Shown piece by piece: positions 8,335 to 16,399 of a DNA stretch of 64,000 nucleotides. The DNA is from Thalassobacter stenotrophicus (GTDB taxonomy: Bacteria; Pseudomonadota; Alphaproteobacteria; Rhodobacterales; Rhodobacteraceae), in contig NZ_CYRX01000033.1 in assembly GCF_001458315.1 (NCBI RefSeq), positions 186,001 through 250,000 of the forward strand, read 5' to 3'. Under the pieces are notes generated by a model. That model had not been told where the DNA came from. It searched no databases and was given only the letters and a program-made list of their open reading frames with translations. How positions within the stretch are numbered: position 1 is the first letter of the stretch; each line of letters starts with the position of its first letter. Position numbers and translations under genes: made by a program.

Positions 8335-9128
8335 ATCGGCGCTGGCCCGTAATAGGCGGCCTCCGCACCGGTAATGCGGGCCCACATTTGATCACCCAGA
8401 GAAAAGTGCCACCACTCCGTCGGGTTGTTGGCAAAACCCGCCGCATCCATCACCCAAAAGAGCATGCGCCGGTTGTCTCGCGCCTCAATCGCCGAGAAAG
8501 ACATGACGTCTGAGGCGGTTTCCAAATGTGCGGTGTTCGATATTTCTGTCACATCGTCAAAGACTGAGCCCATGAACAACGCGTCCCCTCCGATCCTGCG
8601 CAGCGTCAGGTCCACGGCGGCCCCTGTGGCGTGGGGCGGCGGTGAGGTTGGATCAATCATGCCGCCGGGCGCGCCGCGCGCCCAGTATTTCTCCACTTCC
8701 GCCTGAAGGGCGGCACCCTCAAGGCTTGGATCGTGGCGGCGCAGATGGGTAGGCATCCAGTGGTCATGAAAATAGTTTTGCACGGCGATGGGTCGCCACG
8801 CATCAAACACCCACAGCTCTAGCCCGTATGGGGCGAGGACCGTGTTGACGGTTTGTAGGCGTTCCGCGAGCGGGGCACGCAGCAACAGATCAGGCACCGA
8901 GCCGTCGATTTTGGTGTGATACGGCGGGTTGTGCAGACTGTGGTAGTAGTTCTCGCCCGCGATCCCTGATGCGCGCAAATCCACCATAGCGTCGCGTTGC
9001 GCCGGGGCGCTGACGTCCATCGGATGGTCGCGGTAGCCGGGGCGGAGCGCTTCGGCGCGGGCCACGCGCTCCGCAATGGATTGAGTGCGATAGGTGCCAA
9101 GAACACCTTGGGTAACAGATTGGATCAT
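8331..9128 (-). CDS. ddpX: D-alanyl-D-alanine dipeptidase (VanX/DdpX family, peptidase M15D)
   Basis: A zinc metallopeptidase that cleaves D-Ala-D-Ala to D-alanine. From the ATG at 9128 the protein has 265 residues. A longer reading from 9230 would run into the divergent gene and adds nothing conserved. Zinc-site motifs are visible: FDAWRP, PPPHATGAAVDLTL (His and Asp ligands) and, near the C-terminus, EWWHFS (catalytic Glu and His). No signal peptide is obvious, so it is probably cytosolic and catabolic rather than a resistance enzyme. It is divergent from the D-amino acid transaminase gene, with 100 bases between the starts. Confidence 0.88.
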   Translation of the reverse strand: MIQSVTQGVLGTYRTQSIAERVARAEALRPGYRDHPMDVSAPAQRDAMVDLRASGIAGENYYHSLHNPPYHTKIDGSVPDLLLRAPLAERLQTVNTVLAPYGLELWVFDAWRPIAVQNYFHDHWMPTHLRRHDPSLEGAALQAEVEKYWARGAPGGMIDPTSPPPHATGAAVDLTLRRIGGDALFMGSVFDDVTEISNTAHLETASDVMSFSAIEARDNRRMLFWVMDAAGFANNPTEWWHFSLGDQMWARITGAEAAYYGPAPI

Positions 9129-9228
9129 GGCGCCTTTTTGCGGCCTTATGACCCTTTCGGCAAGGCTGGACTTGACGGTCTGACGCGGGCGGGCACATAA
9201 CCGTGCGACCCAATCAGGAGGCTTCCCC

Positions 9229-10083
9229 ATGTCCAGAACCGTCTATGTGAACGGGGCCTATGTGCCCGAAGAAGACGCCAAAATTTCCGTGTTCGACCGG
9301 GGGTTTTTGTTCGCGGACGGGGTGTATGAGGTCACGAGTGTACTGGGCGGCAAGCTGATCGACTTTGAGGGGCACGCCAAACGGCTCGAGCGCTCATTGT
9401 CTGAGTTGGATATGCCCGCACCCTGCACGATGGACGAATTGTTGGAAATTCACCGCGAATTGGTGCGGGCGAATGGGATCGATGAAGGCTTGGTTTATTT
9501 GCAGGTCACGCGCGGGGCAGCAGATCGTGATTTTGCCTATCCGGTAGATGCCGCGCCGTCGTTGGTTTTGTTTACACAGTCCAAGCCCGGATTGGCGGCG
9601 AACCCTGTGGCGGAAAAGGGGATCTCGGTCATTTCGATCGAAGATCAACGCTGGGGTCGGCGGGACATTAAGACCGTGCAGCTATTGTACCCGTCGATGG
9701 GCAAGATGATGGCCAAGGCTGCGGGTGCAGACGATGCGTGGATGGTCGAGGATGGCGCCGTCACAGAGGGCACGTCTAACAATGCATACATTGTTAAGGG
9801 CAACACGATCGTGACCCGCCATTTGGGCAACGAAATTTTGCACGGGATTACCCGCGCCGCTGTACTGCGCATGGCGCAAGAGGCGCAGATGCAGGTAGAG
9901 GAGCGGTCCTTTACACTCGAAGAAGCGGCGACTGCGGATGAGGCGTTTGTGACCTCGGCCTCGACGTTTGTGATGCCGGTGGTGTCATTGGATGGGGCGC
10001 AAATCGGAACCGGGAAGCCTGGGCCTGTGGCTGCGCGTTTGCGTGAGATCTATCTTGAGGAGAGCCTTGCAAAGGCCATCTAG
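9229..10083 (+). CDS. dat: D-amino acid aminotransferase (class IV PLP enzyme)
   Basis: It interconverts D-alanine and pyruvate with D-glutamate/2-oxoglutarate. The 284 residues begin with VYVNGAYVPEEDAKISVFDRGFLF, typical of D-amino acid transaminases. The PLP lysine is expected in RRDIKT at about residue 148, and EGTSNNAYIV and ILHGITR bind the cofactor phosphate. The segment after the lysine (QLLYPSMGK) differs from the more usual LLPNVLAK, so substrate range may differ. An AGGAGG ribosome site precedes the ATG. Divergence from a D-Ala-D-Ala dipeptidase suggests peptidoglycan D-alanine recovery. Confidence 0.9.
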   Translation: MSRTVYVNGAYVPEEDAKISVFDRGFLFADGVYEVTSVLGGKLIDFEGHAKRLERSLSELDMPAPCTMDELLEIHRELVRANGIDEGLVYLQVTRGAADRDFAYPVDAAPSLVLFTQSKPGLAANPVAEKGISVISIEDQRWGRRDIKTVQLLYPSMGKMMAKAAGADDAWMVEDGAVTEGTSNNAYIVKGNTIVTRHLGNEILHGITRAAVLRMAQEAQMQVEERSFTLEEAATADEAFVTSASTFVMPVVSLDGAQIGTGKPGPVAARLREIYLEESLAKAI

Positions 10084-10099
10084 TGCTGCGCTGGAGGAA

Positions 10100-10130
10100 G
10101 CCTCCGGCGGGAGTATTTTGTGAACAAAGG
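10100..10130 (+). repeat. Dispersed repeat copy R1
   Basis: Reads GCCTCCGGCGGGAGTATTTT then GTGAACAAAGG. It lies directly after the transaminase stop and runs into the hairpin at 10132-10160. One of nine related copies in the window. Confidence 0.8.
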
Positions 10131-10131
10131 A

Positions 10132-10160
10132 GGGGGGCGTCGCGGCCCCCCTTCTTGTTT
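10132..10160 (+). terminator. Rho-independent terminator
   Basis: GGGGGGC (10132-10138), a 6-base loop and GCCCCCC (10145-10151) followed by TTCTTGTTT. It lies between the convergent transaminase and DUF1244 genes. Confidence 0.75.
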
Positions 10161-10162
10161 GC

Positions 10163-10480
10163 TCAGCCGTCTTTGTTGGTGACGTTTTCTTTGAAGGATG
10201 TGTCGAACGCGGCTTGCTGTTCGGCGGTGGCCTCGGTCTGGTGCTTGGCCTTCCATTCGGACATGGGCATGCCGTAGTAGGTTTCGCGCGCGGCGTCTTT
10301 GGTCATCTCGATCCCATGTTCTGCGGCGGCCTCTTGGTACCAGCGCGACAGGCAGTTGCGGCAAAAACCTGCGAGGTTCATCATGTCGATGTTTTGTGCG
10401 TCTGGACGATCTTCGATCAGGTGCTTGCGGAGCCGGCGGAAGGCGGCGGCTTCGATTTCGATGCGGGTTTGGTCATCCAT
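10163..10480 (-). CDS. DUF1244 family protein
   Basis: A 105-residue small protein with the family signature AGFCRNCLSRWYQEAA and the later ETYYGMPMSEWK. An AAAGGAG ribosome site sits upstream of the ATG. The start lies inside the 3' end of the amidohydrolase gene (8-base overlap), so both are read from one leftward transcript. DUF1244 proteins are widespread in proteobacteria and their biochemical role is unknown. The CxxC could bind a metal. Confidence 0.9.
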   Translation of the reverse strand: MDDQTRIEIEAAAFRRLRKHLIEDRPDAQNIDMMNLAGFCRNCLSRWYQEAAAEHGIEMTKDAARETYYGMPMSEWKAKHQTEATAEQQAAFDTSFKENVTNKDG

Positions 10481-11231
10481 GGATAGGCTCCTTTAGGGTG
10501 GCGCGCGCGTGTTCGAGTAGCGGGGCGAGCCGTATGGCCCATGCCTTTTGTTGCGCGGCTGTTTCGATCAGATCGTTGCGGATTTCGATGAGTGTATGCA
10601 GGCGCCCGGTACGCAAACCATGCCGGTGCAATGCATCCTCGGGTAGGTGCCCATGATAGGGTTCATTCACGCCGACGCAAAGGTTTTCCTCGGCGTTTAG
10701 GGCAGTGATCAGCGCGCGAGACAGCCTGTCGTCTGTATCGGAAAACAGGACGCTGATTTCCCATGGTCGGGGCGCGCGGCCTTTGAGCTGAGGCGTGAAG
10801 GAGTGAATGGCAACGATCGCCGCGTCGGGCGTGGCGTTGATCGTTTGTGCCAGCGTGTCGTGATAGGGGCGGTGATAGAGGGCGAGCCTCCGCTCACGTT
10901 CTGCTTCGGTGGCGTGGCGGTTGGCGGGTATGATCGAGCCGTCGTAGAGGCGCATCATAAGCGTTGGGTCGTCCTCCCCTCGGTTGGGATCAATCACCAA
11001 GCGCGAATAGGTCGACAACACGGCAGGCGCGTTTAGATGCACAGCCAAGTGGCGGGTAACACCGGCGGCCCCCACATCGTAGGCGATATGCCGCCCCATG
11101 TCTGTTTCGGGCAGGCCGAGGCAGCCGATTTCTTCGGGGATACGGTTGCTTGCATGGTCACACGTGATAACCCACCGGGCAGTCGCCGGACCGGGAAGCG
11201 TTTCGTAAGGCGGGGAGAGGGCTCTTGTCAT
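10473..11231 (-). CDS. N-formylglutamate amidohydrolase family protein
   Basis: A 252-residue zinc-dependent amidohydrolase, by family a deformylase acting on N-formyl-L-glutamate late in histidine breakdown. Signature segments are CDHASNRIPEEIG, HIAYDVGA, DPNRGEDDP, AIHSFTPQLKG and TLIEIRNDLI. There are no other hut genes nearby, so the physiological substrate is uncertain; many marine alphaproteobacteria carry several members. It is the first gene of a two-gene leftward unit with the DUF1244 protein. Confidence 0.85.
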   Translation of the reverse strand: MTRALSPPYETLPGPATARWVITCDHASNRIPEEIGCLGLPETDMGRHIAYDVGAAGVTRHLAVHLNAPAVLSTYSRLVIDPNRGEDDPTLMMRLYDGSIIPANRHATEAERERRLALYHRPYHDTLAQTINATPDAAIVAIHSFTPQLKGRAPRPWEISVLFSDTDDRLSRALITALNAEENLCVGVNEPYHGHLPEDALHRHGLRTGRLHTLIEIRNDLIETAAQQKAWAIRLAPLLEHARATLKEPIHG

Positions 11232-11367
11232 AGGGCTGATATAAAGGTCTTCTATGGCGGTGACCAGTTGTGCCTGACCCAGACTTCGGGCATTAAAGCG
11301 GTAATGTTTGCGCTAACATTTTGATGTGTTGGCCGTGGATGAGACGAAATTAGAAGGAACGAGCAGA

Positions 11368-12813
11368 ATGCGCCGGCATCGGAATGTGAAAATCGTGGCT
11401 ACTTTGGGGCCCGCATCCAACGACTATCAGACGATTAAGGCGTTGTTTGAGGCGGGCGCGGATGTGTTCCGCCTGAACATGAGCCATGGTGATCATTCTG
11501 AGATCCGGGCGCGCCACGCGATGATCCGAGATCTGGAGCGTGATACCGGCCGGCCCATCGCGATCCTTGCGGATTTGCAGGGGCCAAAGCTGCGGTGCGG
11601 TGTGTTTGCAGGCGATAGCGCCGAGATTGAAGCCGGTGCGCCGTTTCGATTTGATCTGAGCGATGCGCCCGGCGATGCGACCCGTGTTCAGCTGCCCCAC
11701 CCCGAGATTTTTGAAGCCCTTCGTCCTGGTGCCACGTTGCTGGTGAACGACGGCAAACTGCGGCTTACGGTTGATGATTGCGGGCCCGATTTCGCACAAT
11801 GCACTGTTGTGATCGGCGGTACGATTTCGAACCGCAAGGGTGTGAACGTGCCTGATGTGGTACTGCCCTTGGCTGCGTTGTCCGAAAAAGACCGCAGCGA
11901 TCTTGAGTTCGTATGTGAGTTGGGCGTCGATTGGTTGGCGCTGTCGTTCGTGCAACGCGCGGCCGACGTGGATGAAGCGCGCGACTTGGCGAAAGGCCGG
12001 GCCGCACTGCTGTCGAAGATCGAAAAGCCCGCCGCCGTAGAAGCATTTGAAGAAATCCTTGCCGCGTCTGACGGCATCATGGTGGCGCGCGGTGATCTTG
12101 GCGTTGAACTGCCGGTGCAGGCCGTGCCCCCGATTCAAAAACGCCTTGTGCGTCGCTGTCGGAGCGCGGCAAAGCCCGTGATCGTTGCGACCCAGATGCT
12201 GGAGAGTATGATCGACAGCCCCATGCCCACGCGGGCCGAGGTGTCGGATGTGGCGCAGGCCATCTATGAGGGCGCGGACGCCATTATGCTGAGCGCGGAA
12301 TCTGCCGCAGGATCGTACCCGCTAGAGGCAGTCAGCACGATGAACAACGTGGCTGTTGAGGTTGAAAGCGACCCAACCTACCGCGAGATTATTGAGGCGA
12401 GCCGCACCGCCACGCGCACCACAACGGCCGACGGGATCGTGGCCGCGGCGCGTGAAATCGCGGAAACCACCGACATCAAGGCGATCTGTTGCTTCACGCA
12501 CTCGGGTACGACGGCGGTTAAGGTGGCTCGTGAACGGCCGCGCGTGCCGATCATCGCGTTGACCCCATTCGCCAACAGCGCCCGGCGCATTTGCCTGACG
12601 TGGGGCGTGCACACCGTCATCAGCCATGAGGTCGAGCGGTTCAAGCTGGCGGTTGTATCAGCGGTGCGGGCCGCAAAAACGGCGGGCTTTGCAGAGGAGC
12701 AGGATCAGGTCGTCGTGACCGCCGGGATCCCGTTCAACCAAGTCGGTTCGACCAACATTCTGCGCGTCGCGCCTTGTGACGAAAAGCTGATCTACGCAGG
12801 CGAGGGTGACTGA
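11368..12813 (+). CDS. pyk: Pyruvate kinase
   Basis: It converts phosphoenolpyruvate and ADP to pyruvate and ATP in glycolysis. The start is the ATG at 11368, preceded by AGAAGGAA at 11352-11359, giving 481 residues beginning MRRHRNVKIVATLGPAS. Active-site segments include RLNMSHG, DLQGPKLR, the lysine-containing LLSKIEKP, MVARGDLGVELP, VATQMLESM and DAIMLSAESAAG. The C-terminal domain ends with the CFTHSGTTAV and VVTAGIPF segments. The last 8 bases overlap the next, small gene. Confidence 0.97.
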   Translation: MRRHRNVKIVATLGPASNDYQTIKALFEAGADVFRLNMSHGDHSEIRARHAMIRDLERDTGRPIAILADLQGPKLRCGVFAGDSAEIEAGAPFRFDLSDAPGDATRVQLPHPEIFEALRPGATLLVNDGKLRLTVDDCGPDFAQCTVVIGGTISNRKGVNVPDVVLPLAALSEKDRSDLEFVCELGVDWLALSFVQRAADVDEARDLAKGRAALLSKIEKPAAVEAFEEILAASDGIMVARGDLGVELPVQAVPPIQKRLVRRCRSAAKPVIVATQMLESMIDSPMPTRAEVSDVAQAIYEGADAIMLSAESAAGSYPLEAVSTMNNVAVEVESDPTYREIIEASRTATRTTTADGIVAAAREIAETTDIKAICCFTHSGTTAVKVARERPRVPIIALTPFANSARRICLTWGVHTVISHEVERFKLAVVSAVRAAKTAGFAEEQDQVVVTAGIPFNQVGSTNILRVAPCDEKLIYAGEGD

Positions 12814-13045
12814 GCTACCGCCCATCGGTGACCCGGGACTGTTCATCGTTTTGATGACGGTGCTGATGGCGCTGGGGGCATCAAGCGTCATGTCCGGCTG
12901 GGCCGAGCGTCGGTTTCCGTGGCTTGGCGTGTTGGTCACGATCGTCGCCTCATGCGGGTTTGCATGGGTCGGATCGCAAGAGGGAATCGCGCTGGACACG
13001 ATCCCGGTGGCCTTTGTGGAAATCCTTGCGCGATTGATCCGGTAG
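12806..13045 (+). CDS. Small two-helix membrane protein of unknown function
   Basis: A 79-residue protein starting at GTG 12806, overlapping the pyk stop. Two hydrophobic segments are visible (about residues 12-30, LFIVLMTVLMALGASSV, and 39-56, WLGVLVTIVASCGFAWV) separated by a short charged loop. No named family is recognised. The overlap with pyk suggests translational coupling. The role is unknown. Confidence 0.65.
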   Translation: MTELPPIGDPGLFIVLMTVLMALGASSVMSGWAERRFPWLGVLVTIVASCGFAWVGSQEGIALDTIPVAFVEILARLIR

Positions 13046-13167
13046 GATCGTGCGCATTGGGCTTGCCAAACCTTCTGTGTCTCCGTAAAGGAGGCGTTCT
13101 AATCCGCGAGACCGGCGCAAGTGGCATGCCGAGTCGCGCGGCAACACGTATCCGATAGGAGACCGAA

Positions 13168-13368
13168 ATGCCCAAGATGAAGACGAAATCGAGCGCCAAA
13201 AAGCGCTTCAAGATGACCGCCTCCGGGAAGGTCAAAGCTGGTCAGGCAGGCAAACGCCACGGCATGATCAAGCGCACCACCAAATTCATCCGTGACGCCC
13301 GTGGCACCACGACCCTGTCCGCTCCTGACGCACGTATCGTCAAGAGCTACATGCCCTACGACCGCTAA
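13168..13368 (+). CDS. rpmI: 50S ribosomal protein L35
   Basis: A 66-residue basic protein beginning [15 protein letters not shown], the standard L35 start, with [12 protein letters not shown] in the middle. It is followed 15 bases later by rplT. The usual infC partner is absent upstream. The 120-base leader holds a small CTCC/GGAG hairpin (around 13081-13094) and a GC-rich segment. It could fold as a regulatory leader, but no known L20 autoregulatory motif was recognised. Confidence 0.98.
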   Translation: MPKMKTKSSAKKRFKMTASGKVKAGQAGKRHGMIKRTTKFIRDARGTTTLSAPDARIVKSYMPYDR

Positions 13369-13383
13369 GCAGGAGTTCGAGAT

Positions 13384-13746
13384 ATGAGCCGCGTTACATC
13401 TGGTAAAGTCACCCACGCCCGTCACAAGAAGGTCATCAAGGCCGCCAAAGGTTATTACGGTCGCCGTAAGAACGCCTTTCGGACTGCTACGCAGGCGGTC
13501 GACAAAGCGAACCAATACGCCACACGCGACCGTAAGAATCGCAAGCGCAATTTCCGCGCGCTGTGGATCCAGCGGATCAACGCCGCTGTTCGTTCGCACG
13601 ACGAGAGCCTGACATACTCCAAGTTCATCAACGGTCTGGCGAAAGCTGGCATCGAAGTTGACCGGAAAGTACTGGCCGACCTCGCCGTTCACGAGCCCGA
13701 CGCGTTCGGTGCGGTTGTGGACCAAGCGAAAGCTGCATTGGCCTAA
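13384..13746 (+). CDS. rplT: 50S ribosomal protein L20
   Basis: A 120-residue protein that binds 23S rRNA directly and is needed early in large-subunit assembly. It has the characteristic N-terminus [20 protein letters not shown] and the [18 protein letters not shown] block. AGGAG precedes the ATG. It closes the rpmI-rplT operon, with a strong terminator directly downstream. Confidence 0.98.
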   Translation: MSRVTSGKVTHARHKKVIKAAKGYYGRRKNAFRTATQAVDKANQYATRDRKNRKRNFRALWIQRINAAVRSHDESLTYSKFINGLAKAGIEVDRKVLADLAVHEPDAFGAVVDQAKAALA

Positions 13747-13766
13747 GCCGATCTAGTAATAGTTTT

Positions 13767-13806
13767 TAAAAGGCCCCCGCGGAAACGTGGGGGCCTTTTT
13801 GTTTTG
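13767..13806 (+). terminator. Rho-independent terminator after rplT
   Basis: An AAAAGGCCCCC arm pairs with GGGGGCCTTTTT, with GCGGAAACGT between them, followed by GTTTTG. This is a strong stem with a T-rich tail, 20 bases after the rplT stop. Confidence 0.92.
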
Positions 13807-13869
13807 TCCAGTTTGAGCAAGACATACGGACAGGACGAGCGTAGGTGTGATACACGGGGCGTCGATCAT

Positions 13870-13884
13870 AACTGATACTCAGTT
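13870..13884. promoter_or_regulatory. Perfect short palindrome upstream of the BLUF gene
   Basis: AACTGA-TAC-TCAGTT, a 6-3-6 perfect inverted repeat ending 30 bases before the BLUF start. It could be an operator; no regulator is known from this window. Confidence 0.35.
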
Positions 13885-13914
13885 CTAGGTTCGGGACGCG
13901 CCGATCTGAAAGGA

Positions 13915-14340
13915 GTGACGATCATCACCGATCTCTCTCAAATAATTTATGTATCTCAGCCCTTCGGATATGATGCAGCCATTCTCAGCAATATTCTGCT
14001 CGATGCCCGCCGCTGTAACGAACGCGATGGTGTCACGGGCGCTTTGGTCTGCCGTCATGATATTTTCTTACAGCTGCTTGAAGGTCCCACCGCAGAGGTT
14101 GAGGCAACCTATGCCCGCATCCTCCGTGATGATCGGCATGTGAGCCCCCGCAAACTGGTCTCTCGGTCGATTTCACGCAGGATGTTTGCGGATTGGGCGA
14201 TGCTGCATGATCCGGCCAAATCCCTCATTTGGTCCCGACAAGAGATAGCTGATGGAGCGCTGGATAGGGCGACGCCATCCGATGTCATCAAAGTGTTCGA
14301 AGCTTTGGCGGAGAATGTGGAGCGGGCAGCAGACACTTAG
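13915..14340 (+). CDS. BLUF-domain blue-light photoreceptor (single domain)
   Basis: BLUF domains bind FAD and sense blue light through a Tyr-Gln hydrogen-bond switch. The 141 residues are one BLUF domain plus a short helical tail. IIYVSQ carries the expected Tyr; ARRCNERDGVTGALV carries the flavin-contacting Asn, with Cys where many members have a first Asn; IFLQLLEGP carries the switch Gln; and the YARILRDDRH helix follows. There is no fused output domain, so it must signal through a partner. The GTG at 13915 is abutted by AAAGGA, too close for normal spacing, so the true start may be a few codons downstream at a rare codon. It is a single gene. Confidence 0.88.
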   Translation: MTIITDLSQIIYVSQPFGYDAAILSNILLDARRCNERDGVTGALVCRHDIFLQLLEGPTAEVEATYARILRDDRHVSPRKLVSRSISRRMFADWAMLHDPAKSLIWSRQEIADGALDRATPSDVIKVFEALAENVERAADT

Positions 14341-14470
14341 AAAGCCCTTCAAGCTCTTGTTTCAGGCGACTTTGGCTGGGGCATACGGAATCCACATTCG
14401 ACTAGCTTCAAAAAAAGCTCCCGCACGGATGCAGGCGCTTTCTCGGTGATCAAGCGCGCTGATGCGGTGA

Positions 14471-14716
14471 CTAAAAGTCGAAAATCTCGCTCAAGAAGCT
14501 GTCGCGTTTTTTCTTTCTGGGGCGCTCTTCATAGCCTTGGTTGTAGCCACGTGGTGGCCGAGGGCTGGCGGTGGCTGCGGCGGGGATGCTGCGTTCGATG
14601 ATTTTGTCTAACTCGCCGCCATCAAGCCACACGCCACGACACTGCGGGCAATAGTCAATTTCGACCCCATTGCGATCTGACATCATGAGTCGAGTACCGT
14701 CTACTGGGCATTGCAT
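14471..14716 (-). CDS. TFIIB-type zinc-ribbon protein
   Basis: An 81-residue protein. The N-terminus has MQCPVDGTRL and YCPQCRGVWLDGGELDKII, the zf-TFIIB ribbon; of the usual four Cys, CP and CPQC are clear and the first knuckle is shortened to a single Cys at position 3. The remainder is a Pro/Arg-rich linker and a basic RPRKKKRDSFLSEIFDF tail ending in a hydrophobic helix. Members of this family are small nucleic-acid- or protein-binding proteins of unknown role. It is monocistronic and leftward. Confidence 0.8.
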   Translation of the reverse strand: MQCPVDGTRLMMSDRNGVEIDYCPQCRGVWLDGGELDKIIERSIPAAATASPRPPRGYNQGYEERPRKKKRDSFLSEIFDF

Positions 14717-14816
14717 AGCGTCTAAGTCTTTTCCAGATTTAGGGTTTGGAGTGGCCTGCAGAATGGCATCAGCGAAACCAATATGCGTGCGATAGGGTGG
14801 CTAAATCCCTGTGAGT

Positions 14817-14886
14817 GTTAGGTGCATGTGCAGCTCAGTGGTGGGAGCATTCTGAACGCGGCGCGTCCCCGACCCTTGCGCCTAAC
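14817..14886 (+). other. Structured, partly tRNA-like leader candidate upstream of pheS
   Basis: GTTAGGTGCA (14817-14826) pairs with TGCGCCTAAC (14877-14886) over 10 positions with one G-T wobble. Inside it, GCTC (14833-14836) and GAGC (14845-14848) close a loop AGTGGTGG, closely resembling a tRNA D-arm. Shortly after comes CTGAA, which matches the tRNA-Phe anticodon-loop core. It does not form a complete tRNA. It ends 45 bases before the pheS start. Confidence 0.35.
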
Positions 14887-14931
14887 CTTCATCCCCGGTA
14901 GCACGCTCATCAGCCAATCCGGAGACGTCTG

Positions 14932-16005
14932 ATGCAAGAGTTGCGCGACACATACCTGACCCAAATCGCGGCCGCCGCCGATGAAGCCGCGCTGGAGGCC
15001 ATCCGCCTCGCCGCTGTCGGCAAAAAGGGCGAGATCGCTCTGAAAATGCGCGAACTGGGTAAGATGACAGCTGAGGAACGGCAAGTTGCCGGGCCCGCGC
15101 TCAACGCTCTCAAGAATGAGGTCAACTCGGCCATCGCTGCCAAGAAGGCCGCTTTGGCGGATGCCGCGCTCGATGAGCGTTTGCGCAGCGAATGGCTGGA
15201 TGTGACGTTGCCGGCGCGCCACGCACGTCAGGGTTCGATCCACCCGATCAGCCAAGTGACCGAAGAGGTCACCGCGATTTTTGCTGACATGGGGTTCTCT
15301 GTGGCCGAAGGGCCGCAGGTCGAGACCGATTGGTATAACTTTGACGCCCTGAATATTCCCGGCCACCACCCTGCGCGCGCCGAGATGGACACGTTCTACA
15401 TGGCGCGTGCGGAGGGTGATGACCGCCCACCCCATGTGCTGCGCACCCACACCAGCCCCGTACAAATCCGCTCGATGGAGAAACAGGGCGCGCCCATTCG
15501 GGTGATTTGCCCCGGTCGCGTGTATCGCGCCGACTACGACCAAACCCACACGCCGATGTTCCATCAGGTTGAGGGTTTGGCGATTGATACCGACATCTCG
15601 ATGGCGAACCTAAAATGGTGCCTTGAAGAGTTCGTGAAGGCCTTCTTTGAGGTGGATGATGTTGAGCTGCGCTTCCGCGCCTCGCATTTCCCCTTCACCG
15701 AACCGTCGGCTGAGGTGGATATCCGGTGTTCATGGGAAGGTGGCCAGTTGAAGGTGGGTGAGGGCGATGATTGGCTCGAAATCCTCGGCTCTGGCATGGT
15801 CCACCCCAAGGTGCTGCAGGCCGGTGGGATCGACCCGAGCGTCTATCAGGGTTTTGCATTTGGTGTCGGCATTGACCGGATTGCGATGTTGAAATACGGC
15901 ATTCCCGACCTGCGCGCGTTCTTTGATAGCGACCTGCGGTGGTTGCGGAACTATGGGTTTGCATCGCTGGATGCGCCCAGTCTGCACGCGGGCCTTAGCC
16001 GCTAA
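14932..16005 (+). CDS. pheS: Phenylalanyl-tRNA synthetase alpha subunit
   Basis: The catalytic subunit of the (alpha-beta)2 enzyme that charges tRNA-Phe. The 357 residues open with an N-terminal coiled coil (about 1-90, including [16 protein letters not shown]). The class II catalytic core follows: motif 1 region around [17 protein letters not shown], motif 2 with [25 protein letters not shown], and motif 3 with [27 protein letters not shown] precedes the ATG. It is in the same direction as the small membrane gene and pheT. Confidence 0.98.
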   Translation: MQELRDTYLTQIAAAADEAALEAIRLAAVGKKGEIALKMRELGKMTAEERQVAGPALNALKNEVNSAIAAKKAALADAALDERLRSEWLDVTLPARHARQGSIHPISQVTEEVTAIFADMGFSVAEGPQVETDWYNFDALNIPGHHPARAEMDTFYMARAEGDDRPPHVLRTHTSPVQIRSMEKQGAPIRVICPGRVYRADYDQTHTPMFHQVEGLAIDTDISMANLKWCLEEFVKAFFEVDDVELRFRASHFPFTEPSAEVDIRCSWEGGQLKVGEGDDWLEILGSGMVHPKVLQAGGIDPSVYQGFAFGVGIDRIAMLKYGIPDLRAFFDSDLRWLRNYGFASLDAPSLHAGLSR

Positions 16006-16061
16006 GGTGACACGCGCCGCCTGACGCCTATGTCTATGGGCATCAGGACAAGGGGTGGGAA

Positions 16062-16268
16062 ATGAAGCTGCGCGGATGGTTGGTCACTGGGTTGGTCGTT
16101 TGCATCGTGTTAGCGCACGTGGCTTTGTGGCGCTCTGGGATGGACACCTCGACCAAGCTGGCCTTCACCGTTTTGAACACCATCGGTTGGACCATCGTCC
16201 TTGCGCCTATCTTGCTGGTGGACAAATGGCTCGATGCCAAGCGTGGACATAACCAAGACCGTGATTGA
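16062..16268 (+). CDS. Small membrane protein encoded between pheS and pheT
   Basis: A 68-residue protein with two hydrophobic helices (about residues 6-23 and 35-53), a short polar loop containing RSGMDTSTK, and a charged tail ending KRGHNQDRD. The AAGGGGTGGG run just upstream of the ATG is a plausible ribosome site. No family name is recognised. Its position inside the pheST unit suggests co-transcription, but no link to tRNA charging is evident. Confidence 0.65.
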   Translation: MKLRGWLVTGLVVCIVLAHVALWRSGMDTSTKLAFTVLNTIGWTIVLAPILLVDKWLDAKRGHNQDRD

Positions 16269-16399
16269 TGGCCAGCAAGGGGCGGTCAATCAGACAATTT
16301 CCACCGCCCAAGCGGCGCGTTTGTGCAGCAGGTCTTTCCCCTGTGCGGCCAATGGGCTAAGCACGCCGCGACTTGGCTTAAATTCATAAGGCACGCCCC

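Noticed and set aside
14817-14886. A canonical tRNA gene
   Set aside because: The D-arm-like part is good, but the anticodon stem cannot pair, position 8 is not T, and there is no TTCGAAT-type T-arm or matching 7-bp acceptor. It is kept only as a tRNA-like leader candidate.
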